Shown here piece after piece: positions 48,501 through 59,486 of a stretch of 64,000 bases of DNA. Position 1 is the first letter of the stretch, and each line of letters opens with the position of its first letter. The stretch is from Loripinus fragilis. Lineage: Eukaryota; Mollusca; Bivalvia; Lucinida; Lucinidae. The translations under genes were made by a program, and so were the position numbers. The notes under the pieces are model-generated. The model searched no databases and was not told the origin of the DNA. It saw only the letters and a program-made list of their open reading frames with translations. The stretch is taken from positions 84,501,950-84,565,949 of the forward strand of contig OZ026518.1 of NCBI GenBank assembly GCA_964019695.1, read 5' to 3'.

Positions 48501-51500
48501 GTCCCGGTAACTGCCGGTTGCGCCAAGGTTACATGCCGGTAGGGCCACGGTTGCGTCCCGGTGCTACTCTACACTATAAAACCAGGATAAAAACGTGGAG
48601 TAACATCAATTTCTTCTGTCTCTATCGCATAACAGTTATGACACAAATTGGACTGCACATCCATATACGAGTAACTAGAGGAATCATGATCTGAGTAGCG
48701 AAAGCAAAATTGCCTAGTAACCTCGCAGCTGAGTTGCATGACAAATAAGCAGAAGCAGACCTGTTTTCTTACGACGAGGTTTAAATGTTGTTGATCTGGG
48801 CCCAGAATTACAATGCCTCCTTAAAGTTAAGGAAGACTTAATTTAAGTCTTGATACTTCAACATGTACATTAAATGCTTAATAGATTGCCAATACCGATG
48901 CAATACTCATGGTCAAAGATATCATTGTGATCTACAGAAAAAATGAAACTATTTTGGTTTTAATCAGTTTGGAAACGTTATTTTTCGCATCCTGGAAATT
49001 CAATACTTAACTTAAGTACTCCTTAACTTTAAGGATACATTGTAATTCTAGGCCCAGATTGTCTTGCTTTTTCGTAAAAATATATAAACACTTTGAGCGG
49101 GGCATGTGATTTCCAACAATGTGATATTTTGAGAAGTGTAGACTCAGACAAGCCTGTGCAGTCCCCAATTAAGCTGTAAAGTTGTTCGGTCAGTAGCTTA
49201 ACAGTCATAGAATAAGCAAGCGACAAGCAAAGGCTCTGAAAAGACTGAGCCTAGGCGCAGGCTGGTCTGAGGCTTTGCTAATGGCAACTACCACATTGTT
49301 GGAGATCTCATGTCGTGGCTCATATATGCTTGACTCTTCAGTAATTATAAGTGCATTTATTCATATTTAGCTTTGTAAATGAGCACATTTATACTGCTGA
49401 CAATTTAACCAACTTGTGACGAATGGACTTTCCCATCCTTATCATTTGGATGAATCTAATTTCATTTTAGGTGCAGCAGGAGTGACTTTTCATTTCTATT
49501 TTGCATTTTATTACATATACATAGGCAGTGGAACCACATGGTTTATCACGGTGGAGACACGGATGTTCCCGGATTACGCCGGTATCGCCCAGACGCCGTC
49601 CCGGTGGAGACACGGTTGCTCCCGGCGTCTTCCCGGTTTATCACGGTATTTGACAGCCTTCCCGGTTACTCCCGGTGAGTCCCGGTTGTTTTAAACATTT
49701 TAAAACAACCGGGGACATGAGCCGGTTTAACACGGTTCAACACGGTTCACCCCGGATCTCCAAGGTTGTCCCCGGTGCCGCCACGGTTGTGACACGGTTC
49801 ATCACGGTTCATCCCGGATCATCAAACCGGGGTGAACCGGCACCTTAAACCGGGACAGTGAGAACGGGGCTTTAAAAAGTAGAAAAAAAAGAAAATTAAA
49901 TTTCTATCTTTTTTTTATATTTTATCCGCCGACTCTTAATATTATTTGTTTCGTTGAAAAACATAATTTTTTGAGGTTCTGTCTGTGTATTTATGAGAGT
50001 GACACTGTTTAAACGAATTGTCCTGTCCTGGTATTTTTAGGAAAATGATAAAATATTAAAAGATTTATTACAGACTGTTGGATATCCTTACTAGTTTTAC
50101 TGTTTTTGTTTCTGGAGTTATTAAAAAAGCTCTGAAAATGACCAGGTCCCTGGTCATTTTCAGAGCTTATTTATTTATTTTTTTCGCCCCGACCCTAAAT
50201 CTGAAATAAAATCCTGTAAATCAACTAATAAAAAAAATTCTGGCCTTAGTCAACATATGGTCCTTCTCTGTGGGATCAAATCATAAGACATTATTACTTT
50301 TTCGCAAGATGGCGGGTTCATTCAAAAACCTTATTTGTCTTCAATTACTATACGCATAAGTACACTATGACAGTGGGAAGGATAGCAAGACATAAGTAAG
50401 CAGTGTAGACCCAGATAAGATACCACATCACGCATCATTTGTCCAGGGTCTCCACTGTTTGCTTACAGAGTGCTTTATTGAAATTGGATTAATATGAAGA
50501 ATACCTCCCAACAACTGGAAATGGACTGATCTAATTGATAAGAGTTGGAAATTCTATTCAGCTTAAATGGGTAAGTATATGTATGATCAAGCATAAATTT
50601 CTTATTTCGATGATTCCAGAGAAACTGCCAGGCTCAGATGTTGGTGAAGAGTACGAGAGTCCTGAACGACGTGAGCCCCCTCCACCTGTTCCCCGTAAGT
50701 GTAGTAACTGTTATAAGTTAACCAGAAAAAAATACCAATATGTATTTAGAGAAAAAATGTTTGATAGACCAGTACGTTAGACATGAATAGTTTCGCTATT
50801 AACCCTTAAAGCGCCAAGAAAAAATGCATCCGAAAAATGACGTCTGCCGAAGTCGTCTGCTGCAAATAATTGCCTAACATTACTTACAAATTCAAGATAG
50901 AAGCAAACAGGGTGGACCCAGACCAAACTGCTCCTATAGGAGCATGGACCCAGACCAAACTGCTCCTATAGGAGCAGTTTGATCTAGGTCCACACTGTTT
51001 GTCATAGAGGCTTCTTTAACATTTCAGCAGACGAGAAAGCAGACGACTTTTGTTGCGATTGACGCTTTAAGGGTTAAAAAGTGAAAATACGCCAGTGTTC
51101 AGTCAACAAAGCTTTCAATTTCCGTATCATATCAGTTCAATAAAATTGTATTTGGGAAGAAAACCATTTTAATGTAATGGTAGACCATATAATGCATATT
51201 TGATGCAACATGACTGAAGGCGTTTGAGATAAACACGTGGCGTTTGAAAAGTTATCTGTTTGATAACGCCCTTCTTGTAAGAATGACAAATTTTTAGAGC
51301 TTTTTATGTCTGAGACAGTAACGAACCATACATGTACGTGTTGGTGATTAAACAAATGGCGTTGGACAATAACGTTGAATGCATGCTTAAAAAGTAAAAA
51401 AAACTTGGTATCTAAATTTTGTCTACGTAACGTTGTTGCATTTTAGCATTTTTGTTTCAGCTTTTTTTACACGTTGGTAAACGCTACTTGTATATCAATT

Positions 51501-54500
51501 CATACATCCATGGTTAAAATACCACTTACGTCAGTTGTCATCAAAATATAGTTTCACTAGATTTAACACGCTAAAGTATTATTTATCATATGACGTCGCG
51601 TCTGGGAGTGAAATAACGCCATGCAATAAAATCGATAAACCACTAGTGGTTTATAGATTTACGGGAAACGTTACGACGTCCATAACAACGTTGCGTACAT
51701 AACAAAATTATGACGTTTTTATATGCCAGAAATGTGATTTCAAAGTATTTGTCATATGATAAATAGAATCTAACATTCGTGCTCTTGTATTATTGAATTT
51801 ATTGAACTCGTCGCGAAAAAGAGATAAAATGCTCGGCAAGCCTCGCATTTTATCTCTTTTTCCCAACTCGTTAAATAAATTCAATAAAACATGAGCACTC
51901 ATGTAAGATCCTCTATATATAAGTCTTCCTTTTGACACAAGAAAGGCTTTTTCAAGAGATAGTGCAATATACCCTGAATAAAATTTTGAATTTGTGTAAA
52001 CGTTTATTCTGAACATAATTACTAAATTTATTTTGCATAGTAAACTTGAAGACGTTTATAATATCGATAGCGTTGTTTATAGTTTAAAAGTAAACTTTTA
52101 TATCAATTTTTAAAATCGCTAGCTTTAGAGCATACTCTCGTGAAAGGATCAAGCACGTCAACATTGGCTTTTAAAGGGGACTTTGGCGCATATGTGCGAT
52201 AATTATCAGTCGCCGCTCATACAACGTTGCGCGTTGACCTGATAAACGTTGCCTTTCTTACGGCGTGTACCTTTATCGTTGCAATTTTTGAATGACGTCG
52301 GCAATGACACTGAATCGACACGAAACTCGACAATGACGCCATAATCGCTAGTTTGAAGACTCTGAGTAAATCAACTTCTTAACTGATAAATTGATTACCA
52401 GGGCCCGGAATTACAATGCCTCCTTAAAGTTAAGCAAGACTTAAGTTAGGTATTGATATTTCAACATGATATATTAAATGCTAAATAAATTGCCTGGATA
52501 GATGTGGTATTTTTGGTCAGATCTTTGATTTTAATCAGTTTTAAACGTTATTTTTCGCATCTTGAAAAATGAATACTTAACTTCAGCCTTCCTTAACTCT
52601 AAGGAGGCATTGTAATTCCGGGCCCTGGTTGACGTCTTTCGATATCAAGTTTACCAGGCTTGGCTTCGAGAACGCATGTTGAATGGCTTGGCAAGTCTCG
52701 CGATTCAACAAGCGTTCTCGAAGCCTTGCCTGGTAAACATGACATCAAAATACACTCACCTAGTTTTCTCTTTTTAAAGGGCGCTTTTTTTGCATATATG
52801 CGATAAGTACCAAGCCTCATGAAATGGCTCATATAATTAATTATTATATGAGCGATTTTATGAGGCTTGGTGCTTATTGCGAGAAAACCTGTCTTCGGGA
52901 TTCGGACAAAGTGGGGCTCAAACCAGTTTCTTCAGCTACAGAGACTAGCTAGAAAATTGAAATTTCGCTCGTAGCAAGTTTGGATATTGTACTATACAAG
53001 AAGCAAATAACAAAGGCGCTGATCAGACTACGCGGATGCGCAGGCTGGTCTGCGCCTTTGTTGTTCGCAAACCACCGAAGGCAGGTTTTCTTGCGTCGAG
53101 GCCCAATTATTGTTTTGTGTATTCCAGCGAGGGGCCAGGGTACTAAGGCAGCAGTCAACGAGGAAGAGGTTTGTATTTATCCTACAACCACGCAATTAGC
53201 AATTTAGCAATATACTCCCAAAAACATCTCAAGATAAGCTGTCAGAAGCATAACAGGTGCATGACAAACGACATGAAACGTTGTTCATTTCTACATGTTC
53301 TTTCTTTGAATAAGCGAAAGTGGTCGAGAATATGTTTTTTAAAAAAAAGTTTATCGTGAAAAACTCATTCATTGAAAAGACATATGCTGTAGGTACACAT
53401 TGGAATTGCCTCATAGAGGCAATTCCCATATGTACCTACAACAAATGTTACTGAAAATAAGGAAGAAAACTATTTGGAAGTTTACATATTCCAAGTATCA
53501 TGTCCATTGTCTTAACCATTTTAAACATCCCAAACTGCCAATCTGTATTAAAATTCCTGTCACTCTACTGCAAATTGCTTATATTTGCATGACAGCTATA
53601 ACTCCAAATTCGATTTATGAACTACCTTTTTGCTAACCTGCTAGTTGCGTGGTTGTATTCATAATATCAATCACAAACCAATTGGCAATTGATCGGTCGG
53701 TGACTGTGGCATTTCCTGCTTACAATCAGTTTTATTGTATCAAGAAGAATGCTGTTTAAGTATGATAGTAAGTTAGTATGACAAGGAAATGCCTAAATCA
53801 CACACTAAAGACCAACCCACGGCAACACGAGGAAGAAGCGAATAACGACAACAGAAACATGACATTTAGATTATCACAAAAGTAAAGCCGCTTTCTGAAT
53901 TAAAACAGCGTTTTTAGAGGAAAATTATGTACCCTAACCATAAATTGTGTGAAGTGGGCTTATACCTAGTGACCTAATACTTGTCTGTTTTAGTATTTTT
54001 AGCCGTTCAGCTTTTCCATTTTACACCCCGACTAAACTGTTAGTACGATTATATTTTAGATAAAAAACTGCTTTAATTCCTAAATAAAAATATTTTTTTT
54101 TATATTTTCGATTTTTATAATAAAATGCAAATATACGCAATAAATGCAATAAATTCAATTTTTGAAAATTGAATTCATTTCTTAAGTCAATCTCATTCAA
54201 ATCTAATCATTTTTCCATGTACCATTGTTGTTTGTTTCTGTGGAAGTTTGGTTGAAAACACATATTATACGTTAAGTAGATATGGTGCAGAAATGCTTAA
54301 AATGATGGTAGCCTTGAAAACTAGTTTAATGTCTCCAAAAGTTTGAGATAGGGTGCAGACAAGCATTTCCAGTCAAAATTTAAGACATTCGATATGATAG
54401 TGAACTTCAAAAATAAGCTAAGGAATCCTAAGTATCTCAGTACCAGAATGATTGTTGTTTACGCATAAGAATTGTCAAAACGTCCCAATAATTTAAGGTA

Positions 54501-55905
54501 GAAAGTTATGACAATGATAAGTAAGTTTACATTCATCGTAGGATGAAGTCTTTGAGAACATGGTCAAGGTACATAAATTGTAATCAACTACTTAGTGTTC
54601 CCCAATCAATGTATATAATAAAATTGTCACTTTAAGACCTAAATTACCAGGAAAATTAATCCATATAATTCTAGCGTACTTTTACGAGACATAGTCTAAA
54701 AGTGCAGACTAAGATTATACGCCTCAGAATGCAGCATCTGGTCAGGGAAATTACTGTTCCCTACATAATGTTCTATTAGAATTAGAATGATAAATCCGAT
54801 TGGTTTGAATGGGTTTAGCAATAGATATGATCTGATGTAATAGCGTGATAAAACGCATACACAATTATAGTTAAATGCTAAATAAAAATCAATTAAGCAT
54901 AAACCTGTGAACATTTTCAAATACTTTTTCAATTTAAACAGTTGTTTTGGGTGCTCGAGGGAACCGTTTCATCGCTTGAGTTCTTTTGAATTTATCAACA
55001 ACATAATTATGTTTTGGTTGAGAAATAAGAAAATTAATTTTTTTAATTACGCACCCTTATCTTAGGATATGTGCATTACTTCATTTCAGAGACAGCAAAG
55101 GAAAGATGCAATGGAGAAGATACAGTTAAAAGCTAGAAGCGGGTTTGATAAGGTTCACAGGGAGATTAAGAACATCTTCATTAAGAAAGCTAAGAAACCA
55201 CCTAAAGTTCATCCTAAACCTACAAAACTTAAACCAAACCATCGCCATAACAGCGAAGGCATACAATGTACACACATTATAAATAAAAAGATCAAGAAAC
55301 GCTCTAACAGTGAGCCGGACTTAAAGCAAACTATAGAAACAAGATCAACAGAAATGCTATATTCACAAGAGAAGGCAACCACAGGACACATTCGCTTTAC
55401 AATGCACCCTGCGTCTCCCTTGAGTACCACAGAGAAAGATACATCTGAATTATCATCTGATGAGGAGTACTTAACTCCTATTGTTGCAAAGCCAAACCGA
55501 CCAAAGTTACCACTACCTGAAACTCCATCAACAATTGACAAAACTGACAATGTCGATCCCACTGAGATTAAAATACATGAGTATGATTATCCAGACTTTA
55601 GGGACTTGACAAAAGCAATGGATGATATGAAGAAAGGCTATGTTGGAGTTGACGTAACAGAATCAGATAGAGTTTCACGTGAAGGCCAAACGGCAAACGA
55701 TTTTTACCAGTATACAATTGACGAGGTGGTACAATGCTTTAAATTGGTGGCTCTGCCAGCTATTGCTGAAATTTGTGAAAAGGAGAGATTTGATGGAAAA
55801 TTCTTTGAACTGTTATCACAGGAAGAAATCAAGAGCCATTTTGATCTTGAAAAATTACATTTGATAAAAGTCATAAAAACAATCGAAGGATGGAGACCGA
55901 AATGA
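35150..55905 (+). CDS. GAREM-like CABIT-SAM adaptor, gene B (5 exons)
   Basis: Spliced model 35150-35518, 40758-41484, 50620-50694, 53128-53168, 55090-55905: 2028 nt, 675 residues plus TGA, open throughout. Domain order equals gene A: CABIT-like residues 1 to about 306, PPPPVPPR at 385-392, basic/acidic linker, SAM-like C-terminus ending EGWRPK. Exons 3 and 4 are identical to gene A; exons 1 and 2 differ most, with conservative changes, suggesting both proteins are under constraint. Relative to A it lacks four residues in exon 2 and five in exon 5. An in-frame ATG 12 codons upstream (35114) exists, but the start at 35150 is preferred because it aligns with gene A and the upstream codons read as a splice-type pyrimidine tract. 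Function as for gene A, by inference. Confidence 0.75.
36040..36200 (+). pseudogene. GIY-YIG-like fragment (Penelope-like?)
   Basis: One frame reads CGMQYVGQTG, stop, SLRIRFHEHFHKMKKPKI, matching the YVGETGRSLR-x-R-x-x-EH pattern of GIY-YIG endonucleases in Penelope-like elements. It has several stops and no surrounding RT. Confidence 0.45.
36350..36582. mobile_element. GAGCC-family MITE, diverged copy in intron 1B
   Basis: Left end diverged (TGCGACATGATATTTCCAAC), right end ATCTCATGTCGTGGCTC. Internal GACTCTGATCA-like core (GGCTCTGATCAAACTGTGCG). Confidence 0.65.
36786..37599. mobile_element. TA-flanked TIR element (GACAGC family), copy 2
   Basis: TA borders, left end CTTGACAGCAAAGGAAATGC, right end ATGCGTTTCCTGTGCTGTTAAG. 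The interior aligns with 26841-27686 in reverse orientation. An internal open frame (36926-37132) has no recognised relative. Confidence 0.65.
38016..38110 (+). repeat. R1 fragment in intron 1B
   Basis: Diverged GTGAGTATGATAAGGATATA and CACGGCACCGTGAGGAAGAG match the start of R1. Confidence 0.5.
38180..38350. repeat. GTGAGATAA-phrase cluster
   Basis: CATGTGAGATAA or close variants (ATACGAGATAAG, AATGTGAGATAA) occur about five times, some inverted (TTCTTTCTCACATA). Unit spacing is irregular. No known element is recognised. Confidence 0.4.
38980..39350 (+). repeat. Dispersed copy of the gene 3-prime-flank repeat
   Basis: Matches 16750-17095 and 56040-56330: GAGCTGATCTATTTCGATTT, CAATAAACGACGAAAACA, ACTTTCCGCC, CATACGTTTACATGT, GACGTTACACCGTCTAACGC. 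This is the only copy here not attached to a gene end. Confidence 0.65.
39543..39668. repeat. Foldback hairpin, ~60 bp arms
   Basis: GACTAATGAGGCATTGGATA and its complement close on GACCTCGGCTCCGCCTCGGTC. Near-perfect. Confidence 0.75.
39728..39885. repeat. Foldback hairpin, ~65 bp arms
   Basis: ATTGGTGTTCAGTGGTTCCA pairs with TCCCCACTGAACACCAATGA around CTCGGCAAGCCTCG. The two overlapping open frames are shadows of it. Confidence 0.75.
40076..40196. repeat. Foldback hairpin
   Basis: ATAGTTATACCATGGCTTGT pairs with ACAAACATGGTATAACTAT; an inner hairpin ATAATCCACGAGC / GCGAGTGGATTAT is nested. Confidence 0.7.
40270..40360 (+). repeat. R1 tail fragment in intron 1B
   Basis: CCGCCTTAGAACTGACATCA then GGCCACCGAGGG, orthologous to the fragment at 5397 in gene A. 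Confidence 0.55.
40758..41484 (+). CDS. Gene B exon 2, main CABIT exon
   Basis: 727 nt, phase 0 in, phase 1 out, residues 124-365. It is 12 nt shorter than exon 2 of A (no DEGD). Changes are spread through the exon except in the block from DKMVTINANAPVN to NVMLPKC, which is identical in DNA over about 95 bases. Confidence 0.82.
41574..41964. mobile_element. Complete 391 bp foldback element
   Basis: Nearly the whole element is a palindrome: both arms (about 190 bases) run from CCACACTGGTAAATG through GGTACTTCATAGACC to the centre at GATCTGGATGATC. The A counterpart (6767-7049) lacks most of the left arm. Confidence 0.75.
43767..43942. mobile_element. 176 bp near-perfect foldback MITE, copy B
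   Basis: Same arms, length and TA borders as 9088-9263, so the insertion predates the duplication. Confidence 0.8.
44043..44515. mobile_element. CTGTCC-family MITE hosting a GAGCC MITE
   Basis: Orthologous to 9364-9918. The nested guest differs: a GAGCC element here, element X in copy A, within a few bases of each other. Confidence 0.75.
44094..44330. mobile_element. GAGCC-family MITE with AATT TSD
   Basis: Ends GAGCCAGTGCACGTGATTTC and the complement; AATT at 44090-44093 and 44331-44334. It has well-preserved inverted ends and a GCGCGTATGCGC core. Confidence 0.8.
45548..45584. repeat. (ATT)n microsatellite
   Basis: About a dozen TTA/ATT triplets in the copy B-only block. Confidence 0.85.
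45629..45823. mobile_element. CACACCGG-family MITE, copy 2
   Basis: TIR CACACCGGATAGGCGGCAAT; 195 bp; diverged from 31749-31942. No target duplication is evident. Confidence 0.7.
48796..49057. mobile_element. CCAGGG-family MITE nested in the GC-rich element
   Basis: Ends CTGGGCCCAGAATTACAATG and TTGTAATTCTAGGCCCAG. Confidence 0.7.
49095..49321. mobile_element. GAGCC-family MITE nested in the GC-rich element
   Basis: Ends GAGCGGGGCATGTGATTTCC and GATCTCATGTCGTGGCTC. No clear target duplication. Confidence 0.65.
50620..50694 (+). CDS. Gene B exon 3, proline-rich
   Basis: Identical to gene A exon 3; phase 1 in and out; residues 366-390. Confidence 0.75.
50799..51077. mobile_element. piggyBac-like MITE, copy B
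   Basis: TTAA borders and CCCTTAAAGCG TIRs, orthologous to 11230-11509. Confidence 0.7.
51584..51916. mobile_element. Element X, inverted, at the MITE Y site
   Basis: Reverse complement of 9420-9739: starts TATCATATGACGTCGCG, ends AAGATCCTCTAT. The surrounding intron matches copy A, where MITE Y is inserted instead. Confidence 0.7.
52398..52628. mobile_element. CCAGGG-family MITE, copy B
   Basis: 231 bp, orthologous to 13086-13316. Confidence 0.8.
53128..53168 (+). CDS. Gene B exon 4, 41-nt microexon
   Basis: Same splice sites, phase and sequence as gene A exon 4; residues 391-404. Confidence 0.65.
53169..55089 (+). other. Gene B intron 4 (1921 bp)
   Basis: Nearly identical to intron 4A, including the foldback at about 53385-53443 and the R1-related fragment at 53741-53900. 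Nothing else is recognised. Confidence 0.65.
55090..55905 (+). CDS. Gene B exon 5, linker and SAM-like domain
   Basis: 271 codons plus TGA. Ends LIKVIKTIEGWRPK as in A. Stop codons differ (TAA in A, TGA in B), as expected of independent drift. Confidence 0.85.
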   Translation, partial: RQQRKDAMEKIQLKARSGFDKVHREIKNIFIKKAKKPPKVHPKPTKLKPNHRHNSEGIQCTHIINKKIKKRSNSEPDLKQTIETRSTEMLYSQEKATTGHIRFTMHPASPLSTTEKDTSELSSDEEYLTPIVAKPNRPKLPLPETPSTIDKTDNVDPTEIKIHEYDYPDFRDLTKAMDDMKKGYVGVDVTESDRVSREGQTANDFYQYTIDEVVQCFKLVALPAIAEICEKERFDGKFFELLSQEEIKSHFDLEKLHLIKVIKTIEGWRPK

Positions 55906-57075
55906 CATTTAAACTTTTATGAGTAAACGGTCTTTCATTTTTATGGTGTTTAAGAAATAGATCAGCGATGAGTAATAATTCACTGTTCAGATGTCACCTG
56001 TAAAGATGATCAAATAATGAGTATGCAGCGCAAGTCAACTACATTAATTATTACTCAAAAGTTCACACAACAGAGCAGAGCTATTTGATTCGACACACAA
56101 TAAACAACGAAAACACATTTGAATTCTTCAGCCTTACTATCTTTCCGCCACTGCACTGGATGAATCATGCAATAGTTGGACTGTTTGGCATACGTTTACA
56201 TGTGTTTGTAATGTCATTCAAGCGTCAAAACGATGTTACTGTTGCAATTGACGTCAGATAGCGTTGGCTTTCCTCGCGCATTCAAAACTGTGACCTTGTT
56301 GTTTCATATAACAATTTTTAGTGTTGGCTAGGCGAGGTGTGTTTCAATAACCAATATTCAATTGATGCATTCTTTTGAGGTAAACATCAGGATTTGTCAA
56401 CCTGAGAACAGTGATGTTCACCAAGGTGACGCAGAGGTGAACATTTCTTTCGAGGGTTGACTAATCCCAGTACCTTAATTAATCTTTTGAACAATTGGTT
56501 ACCCAATGCTGTTTCATCCATTTGGGTAGTGCAAATGTTAATTGGGTATGCAACATTCCTTATAAATATTTGTTCGGATATTTTGGTTGTTCAATTGCGT
56601 ATGTTTGTAAATATCAAAATTTAACTTACTAATTAATACTTTTATATTTTATTGCTGCTCTGAACAAAACAGGCTGCTCAAAATTGACTTTATCTAATCC
56701 AGGCATCGACTTGGAAGCCATTTGTAACAAAAACAAATATCTGGTACTGCTTCTCTCAGATCATAGTCAATAATTCTGACAACCAGTCAGTTGGCTGAGT
56801 ACATATAGCTTCTCTGAACTAAACCTGAATTGTGGAGGGCAAAGTGATAAGACCCCGTACCCGTGACTATTTGATTGCAATAGGTATACTGATTTCAGAT
56901 TGCTTTTACTTTTTGTTACCCTACAAGATCAATTGTAATCGCTGTTTTGATAATTAATTTGGAAAATACGCAAATACACATACTAATTAAGGTATGGCTA
57001 ATCCTAATGTTAACAGAAACAGAATGCACCAATTAATTTGTTACATGACTCCTATAAAAGACCTCTTCTGATTGA
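55906..57075 (+). other. 3-prime flank of gene B
   Basis: Collinear with 16612-17825. Near 56236 about 40 bases of the A version (CACCGTCTAACGCC area) are missing. No gene is seen. Confidence 0.5.
56099..56104 (+). terminator. Candidate poly(A) signal of gene B
   Basis: AATAAA in the same relative place as in gene A. Confidence 0.4.
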
Positions 57076-57109
57076 AAACTGACTCAAGAGATAGCATGAT
57101 TTCTTATGT

Positions 57110-57600
57110 TTCGTGCAGTGAATGGTGCGTCGCGACCAACACATTGTGGCTGCTCTTCACCTTGCAGTTAGTTTGAATGAGTGACTCTTGTATGACCTAA
57201 GTGGAGTCGAGCTGAAACAACTTCTTCTTTTTGAATGTTTTGAACAACCGATTGATGTTCACCAATAGTTGGTTTTATCTCAAGAAGTTTATTTCCAATG
57301 CTGTTATTCCATGAAGTTTGCCATTGATCCAAGATATACTTATTGATAGATGGCTTAACATAAGAAAATGGAATCTTAAAAGAAGTTGGTTCTAATGAAA
57401 GCGATGTTTTTGCTTGCTGATCTACCATCCCACTCCCTAGGGTACCTATATGACTAAGAATCCAACAGAGAACAATTTCTTTATTGGCTAAAAGCTTGTG
57501 ATATTTTTCTAAAAGTTTCTAAATCTGTTGATTCTTTGAACAGGTATGGTTCATAGCTTTCAATACTGAAAGCAAGTCAGAAAATATAATGAATTTATTG
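57110..57600 (-). pseudogene. RNase H domain remnant, copy B
   Basis: MVDQQAKTSLSLEPTSFKIP, then YILDQWQTSWNNSIGNKLLE, RLHLGHTRVTHS, and in a shifted frame GEEQPQCVGCDAPFT, the cysteine knuckle usual at the end of these proteins. Frameshifts separate the parts. Confidence 0.7.
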
Positions 57601-58799
57601 TTAGTGTCACTGTAACATGTATGATGTTTGTCTGTTTAATATGTTATTTACTTAGTTTCTGTTGACCCAGATATTGGAGATATTGATGGTAAACAAATGG
57701 TTGTAAACAAGGTGTTTATTTGATTATAAGATGTTTCTAGAAGGATGACTAATCATCTGGAAATTAAAAATGTATTGTCATGGAAGTTTCTGGAAAAGTC
57801 CGGAACTCCCTAGAAATTTCTTTTCCATGCCCATAGCAAGTTCTGGAAGTAAGTAGAAGTTTGTGGAAATTTCCAGAATGATTAGCATATTATATCATAG
57901 TTGTTACCTGATTGTTCTGAAACTTTCTTAAACAATATATATATATATAAAAGTACATTTTCATAAAGGGCATCTTTGAAATAATTTCACCATTTAAAAG
58001 TCTAAACCTTTTGTGCTGGAATTCTATGCTGGAATACTTTGTGTTTAATTTATTCATTTTGTTTTACTTTGGATTTTTCTGTTTTGGGTTCAGACTTAGT
58101 GTTCATTTGGATTTAACTTCAAAATCTGGTGATCAGAAACTGCTGAAAGACTTGTGTTGATTAATATTCTGAGGGACAGTTTCGACATATAAGGTACTGT
58201 AAATTAGACTTTCTTTGATTGTATAAATATTTTCCATTGCTTTTGTGAATGATAATTTTGTTATTTTTAATAAATTTTGTTAGATTTTAAAAAAGTGCTT
58301 TTTGCTTTCTTTCCAAATACCAAATTTTGGTTTCATGAATTTGTTTCTAGTTTCGCCTGGCACGTAACCATCACAAATTCTGATGAAATCTAAAGCTAGA
58401 TCAACTGCTTTGGCTTCAGCAATAAAAATTGATGAATCATCAGGTATACGTTTCATATTAATATGGTTGTCTGATATAACAGCACAACCAACCTTTCAGT
58501 CTTCCTTTGTCCCATCAGTATAAACTTGTTGATAATCCTTTTAGCGACTTTGCAGCTGTCTGAAATCATCTTTTAATATGTGTGGATTTGATTCAGATTT
58601 TTTCTCGGAGTGTCAATTGAGAAGTATTTCGGTTTGTTTTACAGACCAAGCTAAAATATTTGGTGTAAAATGTTTTTCAACATTTTGTCGTTTGATATTT
58701 GTAGATTCTAATAGTGGTGGAATTCTGTTGCCAAATGATTTAATTTCTTAAGGTTTCTGTTCATATAAATCAACATTATTTGGCTGGAATGTTACTTCA

Positions 58800-59486
58800 T
58801 GAGCAGGATTTGATGGGCTAGCAGCAAGTCTTATAGCATATTGCAAAGATAGTTTCTCTCTTCGTGAGTATAGTGATGGTTTATCTGCTCCCACATAGAT
58901 ACTAGCAACAGGAGGAGTTCTAAAAGCTCCTTAAGCTAACATAAGTCCTTGATTGTGTATAGGATCAAGCATTTGAAGATATGATTTTCGTGCAGAGTCA
59001 TATATAATACAGCTATAGTAAAATTTTGACCAGACTAGGAACCAATAAAGCTTGAGAAGTGTAGTTTGGTCAGCACCCCAAGAAGTGTGGAAAAGATTCA
59101 ATGCTTTTAAACATTTAGCTTTAAGATATTTTATATTGGGTATAAAACTAAGTTTTCTATCAAAAATTATGCCAGGGAATTTTGATTCCTCAACAACTGG
59201 AATTTGTGATCCATATAAATGTAAAACAGGATCATCATGTTGCTTGCGCAACTGACAGAAATGTACACATTATGTTTTTTATTCTGAAAATTTAAAACAT
59301 TGCTTGTCGCCCAATTTTCACTCTTATACAAATTTTGTTGTAGTTGACGTCAATCGTCCCCATGCTTTTTGAGCGATAACAGATACAGAAGTCGTCAATG
59401 TATAATGAGCAATCAGTAAGATTACCTAAACATTTCGCAATATCATTAAAGGGGACGGCAACCCTGATAATTACTATACTTAACAT
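58800..59486 (-). pseudogene. Reverse transcriptase palm/thumb remnant, copy B
   Basis: DCSLYIDDFCICYRSKSMGT keeps the catalytic YIDD that copy A has lost. It is followed by PGIIFDRKLSFIPNIKYLKA and LLKLYWFLVWSKFYYSCIIY. The amino side is cut by the MITE at 59446. Confidence 0.75.

Larger units (their letters stand above)
48237..49873. mobile_element. GC-rich TIR element with CCGGT arrays
   Basis: Ends TTTAAGCCCC...CTCACTGTGCCGG and the complement ...CCGGGACAGTGAGAACGGGGC. Sub-terminal zones (48260-48570, 49540-49850) are arrays of short CCACGGTT/CCCGGTT/CCGGTG words at 6-12 base spacing, in partly inverted order. TTAA-like bases lie at both borders. The interior carries a CCAGGG MITE and a GAGCC MITE. 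No transposase was found. Absent from gene A. Confidence 0.65.
41485..50619 (+). other. Gene B intron 2 (9135 bp)
   Basis: Twice the length of intron 2A through the blocks at 44773-48118 and 48237-49873. Elsewhere it is nearly identical to A: 42220-43760 is plain intron, and 49875-50619 matches 10300-11050, including the GACCAGGTCCCTGGTC hairpin near 50145. Confidence 0.7.
50695..53127 (+). other. Gene B intron 3 (2433 bp)
   Basis: Near-identical to intron 3A apart from element X replacing MITE Y. It includes the piggyBac-like MITE, the CCAGGG MITE (52398-52628), two foldbacks (52640-52880) and the hairpin MITE (53000-53106) before exon 4. Confidence 0.65.

Noticed and set aside
48260..49850. 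CRISPR-like or satellite array at the CCGGT words
   Set aside because: Repeats are 6-12 bases, degenerate and in both orientations, within a TIR element; not a CRISPR and not a head-to-tail satellite.
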